The notes below the pieces were generated by a model. It did no database searches, was not told the DNA's origin, and saw nothing but the letters and a program-made list of their open reading frames with translations. Shown here piece after piece: positions 26,536 to 34,177 of a stretch of DNA of 64,000 bases. Origin of the DNA: Bin55 sp963667455 (GTDB taxonomy: Bacteria > Pseudomonadota > Gammaproteobacteria > Pseudomonadales > Azotimanducaceae); the NCBI GenBank assembly GCA_963667455.2, contig CAXXFR010000026.1, positions 372,001 through 436,000 on the forward strand. The letters are read 5' to 3'. Made by a program: the position numbers and the translations under genes. The stretch's first letter is position 1; every line of letters starts with the position of its first letter.

Positions 26536-28422
26536 ATGTCTGAACGTTCTGACCTAGACCCAATCACAGAGTTGGGCGAAGAAGTCTTGCAACCCTTGCA
26601 GGGCTCTCGAAAAATCCACGTCGACGGCGATGCCGGAATGCGCGTGGGAATGCGTGAAATCGTCATCTCTCCCACTCCCTCGCAAGGGACGGATGAACAA
26701 AGCAATCCCAAACTGGAACGCAATCCACCGCTACGCGTCTACGACACTTCCGGACCCTACACCGATCCGGAAGCCGACATTGATGTTCGACAGGGACTAC
26801 CGAGAATGCGGGAACCTTGGATCGAGGCACGCAACGACACCGCACAGCTCGGCGACTTCACGTCGAGATTCAGTCGAGACCGCCATCAGGACTCCAAGTT
26901 CTCATCGTTACGCTTCGACCACGTTTCAAGTCCGCGCCGCGCAAAGAACGGCAAAAACGTGACCCAATTGCACTACGCCCGTCAAGGCATCGTGACTCCG
27001 GAAATGGAGTACATCGCCATCCGCGAGAACCTTGCCCGTGCCAATCCCGAGTATGAGAGCGATCAGCATCCAGGACAAGACTTCGGGGCTTCGATTCCTC
27101 CTCAAATAACGCCTGAATTCGTTCGAAGCGAAGTTGCCCGGGGACGAGCGATCATTCCGAGCAACATCAATCATCCCGAATCCGAACCGATGATCATCGG
27201 AAGAAACTTCCTCGTGAAGATCAATGGAAACATCGGCAATTCGGCCGTGACATCCAGCATCGAGGAAGAGGTGGTCAAGATGGTCTGGGCCACTCGATGG
27301 GGATCGGATACGGTTATGGATCTCTCGACGGGCAAGAACATCCACGAGACCCGCGAGTGGATCATTCGCAATTCTCCCGTGCCCATCGGAACTGTGCCGA
27401 TCTATCAGGCACTGGAAAAGACCAACGGCATCGCCGAAGACCTGACTTGGGAGATGTTTGCGGACACTCTCATCGAACAAGCTGAACAAGGTGTCGACTA
27501 CTTCACGATCCACGCTGGAGTTCGACTTCCCTTCATTCCGCTAACCGCGAGAAGGACCACGGGCATTGTCAGCCGCGGCGGATCCATCATGGCGAAATGG
27601 TGTCTGGCGCACCACAAGGAGAGTTTTCTCTACGAGCACTTCGAAGACATCTGTGAAATCATGAAGGCTTACGACGTCGCGTTTTCGCTAGGAGACGGAC
27701 TGCGCCCAGGCTCGGTGGCCGATGCAAACGACGAAGCGCAGTTTGCAGAACTCGAAACATTGGGAGAACTTACACAGATCGCGTGGAAGCACGATGTGCA
27801 AACCATGATTGAAGGCCCCGGACACGTGCCGATGCAGTTGATCAAGCAGAACATGGACAAGCAACTCGAGGCTTGCGATGAAGCTCCCTTCTATACGTTG
27901 GGGCCATTAACAACCGACATTGCTCCTGGCTACGATCACATCACCTCCGCCATCGGAGCCGCAATGATCGGCTGGTACGGCTGCGCAATGCTCTGCTACG
28001 TGACCCCCAAGGAACACTTGGGACTTCCTGATCGCGAAGACGTGCGAGACGGCATCATTACCTACAAAATCGCCGCTCATGCCGCCGATCTGGCCAAGGG
28101 ACACCCGGGAGCGCAAATTCGCGACAACGCATTGTCCAAGGCCCGATTCGAATTCAGGTGGAGTGATCAGTTCAATCTTGGACTCGATCCAGACAAGGCT
28201 CAGCAGTTCCACGATGAGACTTTGCCTAAAGAGTCAGCAAAGCTCGCTCATTTCTGCTCGATGTGTGGACCGAAATTCTGTTCCATGAAGATCAGTCAGG
28301 AGGTCCGCGAGGCTGCCGGAGTTCTCGAAGACACGATTCAATTGGTGGACGTTGAAGCGGAACTGGCCGAAAAGGCAAGAGAATTCCGCGAAGGAGGCAG
28401 CGAAATCTACTCCAAGGCGTAG
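26536..28422 (+). CDS. thiC: Phosphomethylpyrimidine synthase ThiC
   Basis: The 628-residue radical-SAM enzyme converts aminoimidazole ribotide into HMP phosphate. The N-terminal ThiC-associated domain (about 20-120) and the barrel (HYARQGIVTPEMEYIAIREN, then MDLSTGKNIHETREWIIRNSPVPIGTVPIYQAL in two pieces) are standard. The 4Fe-4S motif at the C-terminus is CSMCGPKFCSM, the CxxCxxxxC of the family. Length matches gammaproteobacterial ThiC. It is the first gene of thiC-thiO-thiS-thiG and lies six bases behind the ribosome-binding site governed by the riboswitch. Confidence 0.98.
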   Translation: MSERSDLDPITELGEEVLQPLQGSRKIHVDGDAGMRVGMREIVISPTPSQGTDEQSNPKLERNPPLRVYDTSGPYTDPEADIDVRQGLPRMREPWIEARNDTAQLGDFTSRFSRDRHQDSKFSSLRFDHVSSPRRAKNGKNVTQLHYARQGIVTPEMEYIAIRENLARANPEYESDQHPGQDFGASIPPQITPEFVRSEVARGRAIIPSNINHPESEPMIIGRNFLVKINGNIGNSAVTSSIEEEVVKMVWATRWGSDTVMDLSTGKNIHETREWIIRNSPVPIGTVPIYQALEKTNGIAEDLTWEMFADTLIEQAEQGVDYFTIHAGVRLPFIPLTARRTTGIVSRGGSIMAKWCLAHHKESFLYEHFEDICEIMKAYDVAFSLGDGLRPGSVADANDEAQFAELETLGELTQIAWKHDVQTMIEGPGHVPMQLIKQNMDKQLEACDEAPFYTLGPLTTDIAPGYDHITSAIGAAMIGWYGCAMLCYVTPKEHLGLPDREDVRDGIITYKIAAHAADLAKGHPGAQIRDNALSKARFEFRWSDQFNLGLDPDKAQQFHDETLPKESAKLAHFCSMCGPKFCSMKISQEVREAAGVLEDTIQLVDVEAELAEKAREFREGGSEIYSKA

Positions 28423-28428
28423 CAAGAC

Positions 28429-29406
28429 TTGGAGGTCAAGATCGCGGGCGCCGGATTGATGGGGCGCATGCTGGGTTGGCACTTCGCTCGAGCTGACGAC
28501 GAAGTGACCATCTACGAAAGGGACGGTCGACACACGCCGACCAGCGCTGCCTATGTTGCGGCGTCCATGCTTGCCGCTCAAAGCGAACGCCCCGAAGCAG
28601 ATCCATCTATCTGGGCACTTGCACAACGCAGCATGAAGCTCTGGCCAATGTGGCTCCACGAGCTCAGTGTGCCTTTTGGGTTGGAGGGTTCCATCGTCGT
28701 CGCACATCCGTCCGACGAGAGTCTTCTTCGCAAGTTCGAACGAACACTGCGCAGATTCAACGACTCTTCGTATCGAATTCTTGACCGAAACGACATTCGA
28801 GAACTCGAACCGGAATTGGCTGAACGGTTTCATCGCGGCATCTATCTCCAACTCGAGGGATGGTTGGACAACCGCGCCTTGCTACAGTCTCTTGATCAGG
28901 CCATCGGCAGCATCGTGTACGAAACACCGGTGAATCCGCACCAACTCGATGCCGATCTCGTGATCGATTGCCGAGGGACGGATGCCGAAGATCCCGATCT
29001 ACGGGGAGTTCGAGGTGAAGTAGTGAGAGTGAGAGCTCCGGGAGTCAACCTATCTCGCCCCATTCGACTGATGCACCCAAAATACCGTCTGTACGTGGCA
29101 CCGCGATCAGGTTGCGAATATGTGATCGGTGCGACCCAGCTGGAGAGTAATTCGACTAGTGGGGTAACGGTGCGAAGCGCACTCGAACTGCTCTCAGCAG
29201 CCTTCACAATCCACGACGGATTCGACGAGGCTGAGATAACCGAACTGAACGCAGGATTGCGACCTGCCTATCCCGACAACGCCCCACGCGTTCAGTGGCG
29301 AGACGGAGTGCTGAGCGTAAACGGCCTGTATCGACATGGCTATCTCGTTGCACCCGCTATCGTCGAATCGGTTGCCGAGGAAGTTGCCAACGTATGCGCA
29401 TCGTAG
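28429..29406 (+). CDS. thiO: Glycine oxidase ThiO (FAD-dependent)
   Basis: A 325-residue amino-acid oxidase of the DadA/glycine oxidase fold. The FAD-binding motif GAGLMGRML is at the N-terminus, an RPAYPDNAP-like segment near residue 285 and GLYRHGYLVAPA at the C-terminus match ThiO. It makes dehydroglycine for the thiazole, the job done by ThiH in other bacteria, and needs oxygen. The start is a TTG at 28429, six bases after the thiC stop. The last 13 bases overlap thiS. Confidence 0.9.
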   Translation: MEVKIAGAGLMGRMLGWHFARADDEVTIYERDGRHTPTSAAYVAASMLAAQSERPEADPSIWALAQRSMKLWPMWLHELSVPFGLEGSIVVAHPSDESLLRKFERTLRRFNDSSYRILDRNDIRELEPELAERFHRGIYLQLEGWLDNRALLQSLDQAIGSIVYETPVNPHQLDADLVIDCRGTDAEDPDLRGVRGEVVRVRAPGVNLSRPIRLMHPKYRLYVAPRSGCEYVIGATQLESNSTSGVTVRSALELLSAAFTIHDGFDEAEITELNAGLRPAYPDNAPRVQWRDGVLSVNGLYRHGYLVAPAIVESVAEEVANVCAS

Positions 29407-29591
29407 TCAACGGCGATCAAACAGAAGTCGGTTCCGAGGAGTTGATTGCGATCCTTCAATCGCTCGAATTCGAATGCGACAAGGTTGTCGTGGCTGTCAA
29501 CCAGCAGTTTGTTGCCAGGGAGCAATGGCCTAACTATTGTGTTCGGTCGGGCGACGAACTGGATATCCTCTCTCCGATCGAAGGCGGTTAG
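29394..29591 (+). CDS. thiS: Sulfur carrier protein ThiS
   Basis: The 65-residue ubiquitin-like carrier starts at ATG 29394, inside the end of thiO, and ends SPIEGG. The terminal Gly-Gly is the site that is adenylated by ThiF and loaded with sulfur. Its start is set by the overlap and by family length (about 65 residues); the longer frame from 29295 runs through thiO. No thiF gene is seen in the window. Confidence 0.95.
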   Translation: MRIVVNGDQTEVGSEELIAILQSLEFECDKVVVAVNQQFVAREQWPNYCVRSGDELDILSPIEGG

Positions 29592-29594
29592 AGC

Positions 29595-30407
29595 ATGAGC
29601 GATCCGTGGAACGTCTATGGAACGACACTCGAGTCCCGGCTCTTTCTAGGAACGGCTCGCTATCCGTCTCCAGCAATCATGGAGGAAGCAATACTTCGAT
29701 CCGGTGCGGAAGTTGTCACAACGAGTTTGCGTCGGCAATCTCCCGAAGCTCAGGGAGGAAAGTCGATCTGGAACCGAATTTCGAGCATCGGATGCCGCGT
29801 GCTTCCCAACACTGCAGGATGCCGTTCAGCAAAGGATGCGGTAACTCTTGCGCAAATGTCTCGTGAGATCTTTGAGACGAATTGGATCAAGCTCGAAGTC
29901 ACCGGCGATGAGTACAACCTTCAACCTGATCCCTATGAGCTGGTCACCGCCACCGAGCAACTCATTCATTTGGGCTTCGATGTGTTTCCTTACACCACCG
30001 AGGACTTGGTCGTTTGCCAGCGGCTACACGAACTCGGATGCGACGTGATCATGCCGTGGGGAGCTCCAATCGGTACAGGAAAGGGACTGACAAATCCCTA
30101 TGCATTGGAAACGCTACGAGATCGATTGCCCAACACAACACTGTTGGTAGATGCCGGCATAGGGTTGCCTTCGCATGCGGCGAAGGCCATGGAACTAGGT
30201 ATTGACGGGGTGCTGATCAACACAGCAGTGGCTACCGCAGATGATCCGGTGAGCATGGCGCTGGCCATGAGCAATGCCGTTCAAGCAGGTAGGTTGGCTT
30301 ATCTAGCGGGGCCAATGGCCCAAAGCGAAACGGCACAAGCATCCACACCCATAGTGGGTACGCCGTTTTGGCACTCGCAACCGCGCGAGAAAGCATCGGA
30401 GTCGTAA
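29595..30407 (+). CDS. thiG: Thiazole synthase ThiG
   Basis: The 270-residue TIM-barrel enzyme condenses 1-deoxyxylulose 5-phosphate, dehydroglycine and ThiS thiocarboxylate to the thiazole. Family motifs FLGTARYPS, RSGAEVVTTSLRR, VLPNTAGCRSA and DAGIGLPSHAAKAMELGIDGVLINTA are present, and Lys99 in NWIKLEV is the Schiff-base lysine. It follows thiS by three bases and closes the thiCOSG operon. Confidence 0.97.
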   Translation: MSDPWNVYGTTLESRLFLGTARYPSPAIMEEAILRSGAEVVTTSLRRQSPEAQGGKSIWNRISSIGCRVLPNTAGCRSAKDAVTLAQMSREIFETNWIKLEVTGDEYNLQPDPYELVTATEQLIHLGFDVFPYTTEDLVVCQRLHELGCDVIMPWGAPIGTGKGLTNPYALETLRDRLPNTTLLVDAGIGLPSHAAKAMELGIDGVLINTAVATADDPVSMALAMSNAVQAGRLAYLAGPMAQSETAQASTPIVGTPFWHSQPREKASES

Positions 30408-30434
30408 AACTAGTCGACTCCTAGCTTCACTTTA

Positions 30435-30453
30435 GGGGATGTGAGCTATCCCC
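30435..30453. terminator. Possible terminator between thiG and the selenoprotein gene
   Basis: GGGGAT (30435-30440) can pair with ATCCCC (30448-30453) across a 7-base loop. It overlaps the stop codon of the minus-strand selenoprotein gene and follows thiG by 28 bases. There is no strong T tract, so its strength is uncertain. Confidence 0.35.
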
Positions 30454-30664
30454 GGAGTTGTGCGACTAGGTTTCCTTCGTCTGGGAACTGACCCGTCTGA
30501 TGCTTCGAGTAGACGACTGAACCGTCCACATCGACATCGAAAATGCCGCCGCCACCAGCTATGAGCTCGACCGTGGCGTTGAATTCGCCTTTCAACTTGG
30601 CAGCCAAACTGGCCGCCTTCGGTTCATAGCCTCAAGAATTGCAGTAGGTGATCTTTACGTCCAT
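30446..30664 (-). CDS. SelW/Rdx-family selenoprotein, TGA at 30634-30632 read as selenocysteine
   Basis: From ATG at 30664 to TAG at 30448-30446 there are 73 codons with one in-frame TGA at codon 11. Read as selenocysteine (U) the product is 72 residues: it starts MDVKITYCNSUGYEPKAA and contains C8-x-x-U11, the redox motif of selenoprotein W-like (Rdx) proteins. The rest fits the small thioredoxin-like fold: VELIAGGGGIFDVDVDG and SKHQTGQFPDE resemble the family middle and C-terminal parts. A hairpin 15-33 bases behind the TGA fits a bacterial SECIS. The likely role is a thiol or selenol reductase. The gene needs selA, selB, selC and selD elsewhere in the genome; none is in the window. Confidence 0.87.
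30599..30617 (-). promoter_or_regulatory. SECIS-like hairpin behind the selenocysteine codon
   Basis: On the coding strand GGCGGCC and GGCTGCC form a 7-bp stem with one G-U pair around the loop AGTTT. The loop begins 22 bases after the TGA, in the range used by bacterial SECIS elements read by SelB (the fdhF loop begins 18 bases after its TGA). The loop contains GU as expected. Confidence 0.65.
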
Positions 30665-30697
30665 GGATCCAATTGCTTTTCAACAGATTGAGCATTC

Positions 30698-30706
30698 ATT
30701 ATCGCA
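30698..30706 (-). promoter_or_regulatory. Possible extended -10 promoter of the selenoprotein gene
   Basis: On the minus strand TGCGATAAT (30706-30698), an extended -10 of the TGn-TATAAT type with GATAAT, lies about 34 bases ahead of the start codon. No good -35 was found, which is acceptable for an extended -10. Confidence 0.4.
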
Positions 30707-30767
30707 TAGGGCGATCTATTCACTCGACCGTGTACTTGGACTCCAACACCAATCGCAGTGCTGACCG

Positions 30768-32381
30768 CTACAGCTGATTGAGTTCCTCCCAAGCATCCAG
30801 TTTTGCCTTGCGATAGCCGGTTGTGATTTCGGGAGATGCGTCGATGTCCAACGAATTGTCCGCTTCTCGACTGTATGCCGACCATTCTGGCAAGCCTTCG
30901 CCATTGGGATTGCCTGTCTTCGCGAAGTTCACCCAATACGCGTGCATATGCTTGGCAACTGCATGGTCGTCGTCGTTCCAATGCGTTTCATCAACCTTGT
31001 TGAAAACGAACACGATTTCGCCGGCATGAAACGCTCCCATCGTCGTCCGGTCGTCGCCGAGCTCGGGAAAGGGCGGTGCATGGCTAAACACATACAGGTA
31101 GGAGTCGAGCTCTCGATCAGCAATCAACTGAGCCCAAGTTCGCATTTCCCACGCAAACGTCAGATCCGAAATCATTTGCTGAGAGGCCTTCTTTGTCGAT
31201 TCTTCAGCATCCTTCATGTATAGCTCGATGAACTTTTCTGGATCCGCATCTTCTTGCATTTGCATCCGGACTCCCACCTTCCACATTTCCAGTTCGGTCT
31301 CAGGCAATTGGCCGTACAACGTTGTGCCTTCGTCGGTATTCGATCCGACCATCGACGGGACTGGATTCCCATCTCCATCAGCAATCAAATATCTCATTTG
31401 GTCAGGAAACATGTAACCGTCGACATAGATCGAACGCCACGAAATGGACCGTTGTTTTTGTTGCAACGCTCTGTTTAGCGCATTGAGAGGTCTTGAGCGA
31501 AGCTCGGCGAGTGCCTCTTCGCCGGTTGACTCCAAACCAACCGTCTGGACGACGGCTGTTCCGATGGCCTCTCCACCTCCCACAAACTCTCCTGTAGCGT
31601 CCGCACCTCCCTCAAGCTCAGCGTCCAAAGTCGGATGTTCAGCGAAGCAACCACCAGATTGTCCTATCGCCTTTTGGAACAGTCCTCTGGACAACGGTGT
31701 GGCAACCAGGTAGCAGACGCTCATCGACCCAGCTGACTCGCCAAATATGGTCACGTTGTCCGGATCGCCCCCAAATGCAGCGATGTTGTCTTGAACCCAT
31801 TGCAGGGCGGCAAGCTGGTCAAAGATGCCTTGGTTTCCCGAAACTCCATGTTCCGATTCCGCACTCAATGCAGGGTGTGCAAAGAACCCCGACAGCCCCA
31901 ATCGATAGTTGATCGTGACCAGAACGACTCCAGACTTGGCGAACTCCGTTCCGTCGTACCACTCGTTGGATCCACTGCCGAATATGAATGCTCCACCGTG
32001 GATCCACACCATAACCGGCTGTGGTTCGTCAACCGACGCTGTCGTCCACACATTCAGGGAGAGACAATCCTCGGAACTCTCCGCGTTCCATGCTTGCCAA
32101 CACTCGGGCCCGAATTCTGTCGCATCGCGAACCCCCTCCCAATCCTCCGCCGGCTGCGGAGCACGCCACCTCAATTCACCTACGGGTGGTGCGGCAAACG
32201 GAATTCCTTTGAACACCCGAACGCCGTCGCCGGCCATTGCTCCCTGTAGCTCTCCGTTCGCCGTTCCGACAACGAGCGCAGACTCCTCCGCTTCCTGAGC
32301 CCATGCCAACGGGGCAAGCGCCAATCCGACTATCAGAGCAAGAAACGTCCCTGTTTTTTCAACCCATGTGTGAGTGTTCAT
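30768..32381 (-). CDS. Type B carboxylesterase, exported
   Basis: A 537-residue alpha/beta hydrolase with signal peptide (MNTHTWVEKTGTFLALIVGLALAP, to about AWA). The nucleophile elbow FGESAGSMS, the N-terminal EDCLSLNVW signature, an acidic residue in GSNTDEGTTLYG and the catalytic His in MGAFHAGEIVFVF form the expected triad. It hydrolyses carboxylic esters; the natural substrate is not clear. ATG at 32381 is chosen because it gives the signal peptide; the longer frame from 32456 adds 25 residues without a ribosome-binding site. Transcribed away from the stator-like operon. Confidence 0.92.
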   Translation of the reverse strand: MNTHTWVEKTGTFLALIVGLALAPLAWAQEAEESALVVGTANGELQGAMAGDGVRVFKGIPFAAPPVGELRWRAPQPAEDWEGVRDATEFGPECWQAWNAESSEDCLSLNVWTTASVDEPQPVMVWIHGGAFIFGSGSNEWYDGTEFAKSGVVLVTINYRLGLSGFFAHPALSAESEHGVSGNQGIFDQLAALQWVQDNIAAFGGDPDNVTIFGESAGSMSVCYLVATPLSRGLFQKAIGQSGGCFAEHPTLDAELEGGADATGEFVGGGEAIGTAVVQTVGLESTGEEALAELRSRPLNALNRALQQKQRSISWRSIYVDGYMFPDQMRYLIADGDGNPVPSMVGSNTDEGTTLYGQLPETELEMWKVGVRMQMQEDADPEKFIELYMKDAEESTKKASQQMISDLTFAWEMRTWAQLIADRELDSYLYVFSHAPPFPELGDDRTTMGAFHAGEIVFVFNKVDETHWNDDDHAVAKHMHAYWVNFAKTGNPNGEGLPEWSAYSREADNSLDIDASPEITTGYRKAKLDAWEELNQL

Positions 32382-32601
32382 CAAAGGTGATTGTGGTTTC
32401 AAAATGACCCCTCGGAGTTTGACCAGCAAGCTAAAGAGAGAAGATTCCAAACGCAATCTGCACGATTCGGCTTCGAATTCTCGGAACCGAGCGCCGAGCG
32501 ATGAACCTAAGCAACACTGAGTGCAATGGCGGATTGCGTGAATGCGATACCATTCTAGCCGCAGATTTCTGCCCCGTTTCCCAATTTCCTAAGGATAGAG
32601 A

Positions 32602-33639
32602 GTGGTAATAGCCGCAATCCTGTACTTTTTGCTGCTGAGCCTTGTGTCGATCAACGTCATACAAGCATTCAACTGGCCTCTGGCCTTCGCGGCTATTCCC
32701 ATCATTTTGACCATTGTCGCCGTCGGCGGCATCTATGCCTGGCGCAATACACGAAGAGTGCTTCTGGTGACTCTCGGCTATGCCGGAATGATTGGCCTCA
32801 CCGCAGTGGCGCTCACGTTCGCAGTGCCCGCATTTGAGATCATTTTTATGGGTGAAAGCGGTTCCTGGACATCTCGATTGGCACCGCTGTTCGTCGTAGC
32901 AATCGCCCTCTACATAACCGGACTGTGGATCGAGGCAGCCTCAATGCGTCAAACCGATGCGTTGGAATGGCTCGCTAAGTTCCTAGGCGGACCCAGCCTC
33001 TATCTCACCATGGTCACATCCCTGATTCTGTGCGCCGGAACGCTGCTTGCAATGGAATGGCTGGAAAGCGTCGCAGAACCCACCGCCGCTGTGACTCAAC
33101 GATTTCTCAGCCGTGGAATCATTCCGCCCGTTACAGTCTTCATCTTCTTTTGGGGAGTCCTGCTGCTGCTCAGCAAATGGTGGAACTCCTTCTATTTGCG
33201 CCTTTCCATGAACCGATGGGACAACGACGACGGAACCGTCGCCAACTCCAATCTTGATCGAGTTCGAAACGTAGCTCGCAATGCAGACACTTTGGAATCT
33301 CAACTGCAGTTTCTGTGGAGACGACACGACGAGTCCTACCTTGTGCCCCGCTACATCAGCTTTGCCACTCCGGTGCTGGGATTCATCGGAACAGTTCTGG
33401 GTATTTCGTTGGCTGCCGACGGAATTCGCGGAATCATTTCGTCGGAGTCGGGACTGAGCGGCCTGTCCAGCGAACTGGGTGCTGCCATCTCCCCGTTGGG
33501 AATCGCGTTTGACACAACTCTCATTGCACTTTCGCTCAGTATTGCTTTAGCATTGCTGTTAGCGCTTGTACAACGTGGAGAGGAGCGAACTCTGACCACC
33601 CTTGAGCGACACCTCCGCGAAAACGTTCGTGTTTACTGA
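32602..33639 (+). CDS. MotA/TolQ/ExbB-type proton channel with extra N-terminal membrane segments
   Basis: The 345-residue protein has about seven membrane segments. The last two (about 252-272 and 295-323) carry the family core: TPVLGFIGTVLGI (256-268) and AFDTTLIALSLSI (302-314). The five segments before them are not part of ExbB or TolQ. GTG start at 32602 with AAGGA at 32591-32595. It should form the pentameric A-subunit of a proton-driven motor, with the next two products as B-subunits. Its end overlaps the next gene by 38 bases. Confidence 0.85.
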   Translation: MVIAAILYFLLLSLVSINVIQAFNWPLAFAAIPIILTIVAVGGIYAWRNTRRVLLVTLGYAGMIGLTAVALTFAVPAFEIIFMGESGSWTSRLAPLFVVAIALYITGLWIEAASMRQTDALEWLAKFLGGPSLYLTMVTSLILCAGTLLAMEWLESVAEPTAAVTQRFLSRGIIPPVTVFIFFWGVLLLLSKWWNSFYLRLSMNRWDNDDGTVANSNLDRVRNVARNADTLESQLQFLWRRHDESYLVPRYISFATPVLGFIGTVLGISLAADGIRGIISSESGLSGLSSELGAAISPLGIAFDTTLIALSLSIALALLLALVQRGEERTLTTLERHLRENVRVY

Positions 33640-34177
33640 ATCCAGCAACCGATCTCCTCGCAACAGCACCTCAGGGATTACCCAGCAAGAGGACAACAAC
33701 GCGCCAATGATGGCCGTGTTTGGCGGAATGTTCGCGTTGATGCTGGTGTTTCTGCTTGTTATCAACGTCGTTTCGGAAGCGGCCGTAAGAGAGCGTCTGA
33801 AGGAGTCGTCCAACGACGGTGACTATCGCATCGAAAGAATGGACGGTAGCTCCGGCTATTCGATCATCGTGTTTCCCGAAGCGTTGAGAATCGTCGAGAC
33901 TGCCGAAGGCGTAGCACGAGGCGAAATCTGCAAGCCGGGTAGTCCCTACCGTCGCTACGCCCAGCGCATCTATGAGAACACCAACGACCAATTGCTGTTC
34001 TTTCTCCTCGAAGGATCCATAGCAACGATGGCAGAGGCCAGAAACTGTATCCGCAGCATGTGGCCGGGCGAAGATCTACACATCGGCTGGGTCATTGCTG
34101 ACAACGAATTTCTCAAGTCGGTGATTCTGGACGACATTCCCGAGTACATTCAAGACCATGTAGAGACCCTGCCATGA
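33602..34177 (+). CDS. B-type stator subunit lacking the membrane aspartate
   Basis: The 191-residue product has an N-terminal cytosolic tail, one membrane segment at about 36-57 and a periplasmic domain of about 130 residues. The layout is that of ExbD, TolR and MotB. At the place of the proton-accepting Asp (PFID in ExbD) it has PMMA, so no acidic residue lies inside the membrane segment. The periplasmic part ends with a segment that resembles the C-terminal TolR/ExbD fold only loosely. A TTG start at 33602 is used; a later start is possible. It overlaps the next gene by four bases (ATGA). Confidence 0.7.
   Translation: MSDTSAKTFVFTESSNRSPRNSTSGITQQEDNNAPMMAVFGGMFALMLVFLLVINVVSEAAVRERLKESSNDGDYRIERMDGSSGYSIIVFPEALRIVETAEGVARGEICKPGSPYRRYAQRIYENTNDQLLFFLLEGSIATMAEARNCIRSMWPGEDLHIGWVIADNEFLKSVILDDIPEYIQDHVETLP

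Noticed and set aside
30632..30634. In-frame TGA as a nonsense mutation of a Cys-type Rdx gene
   Set aside because: TGC/TGT to TGA is possible, but the frame is intact on both sides, the position is that of Sec in SelW proteins, and a SECIS-like hairpin follows at the right distance. I prefer selenocysteine.
32602..34177. Zorya-type defence (ZorAB)
   Set aside because: ZorB has a peptidoglycan-binding domain and a membrane Asp, and Zorya needs ZorC/ZorD or ZorE. None is present here.
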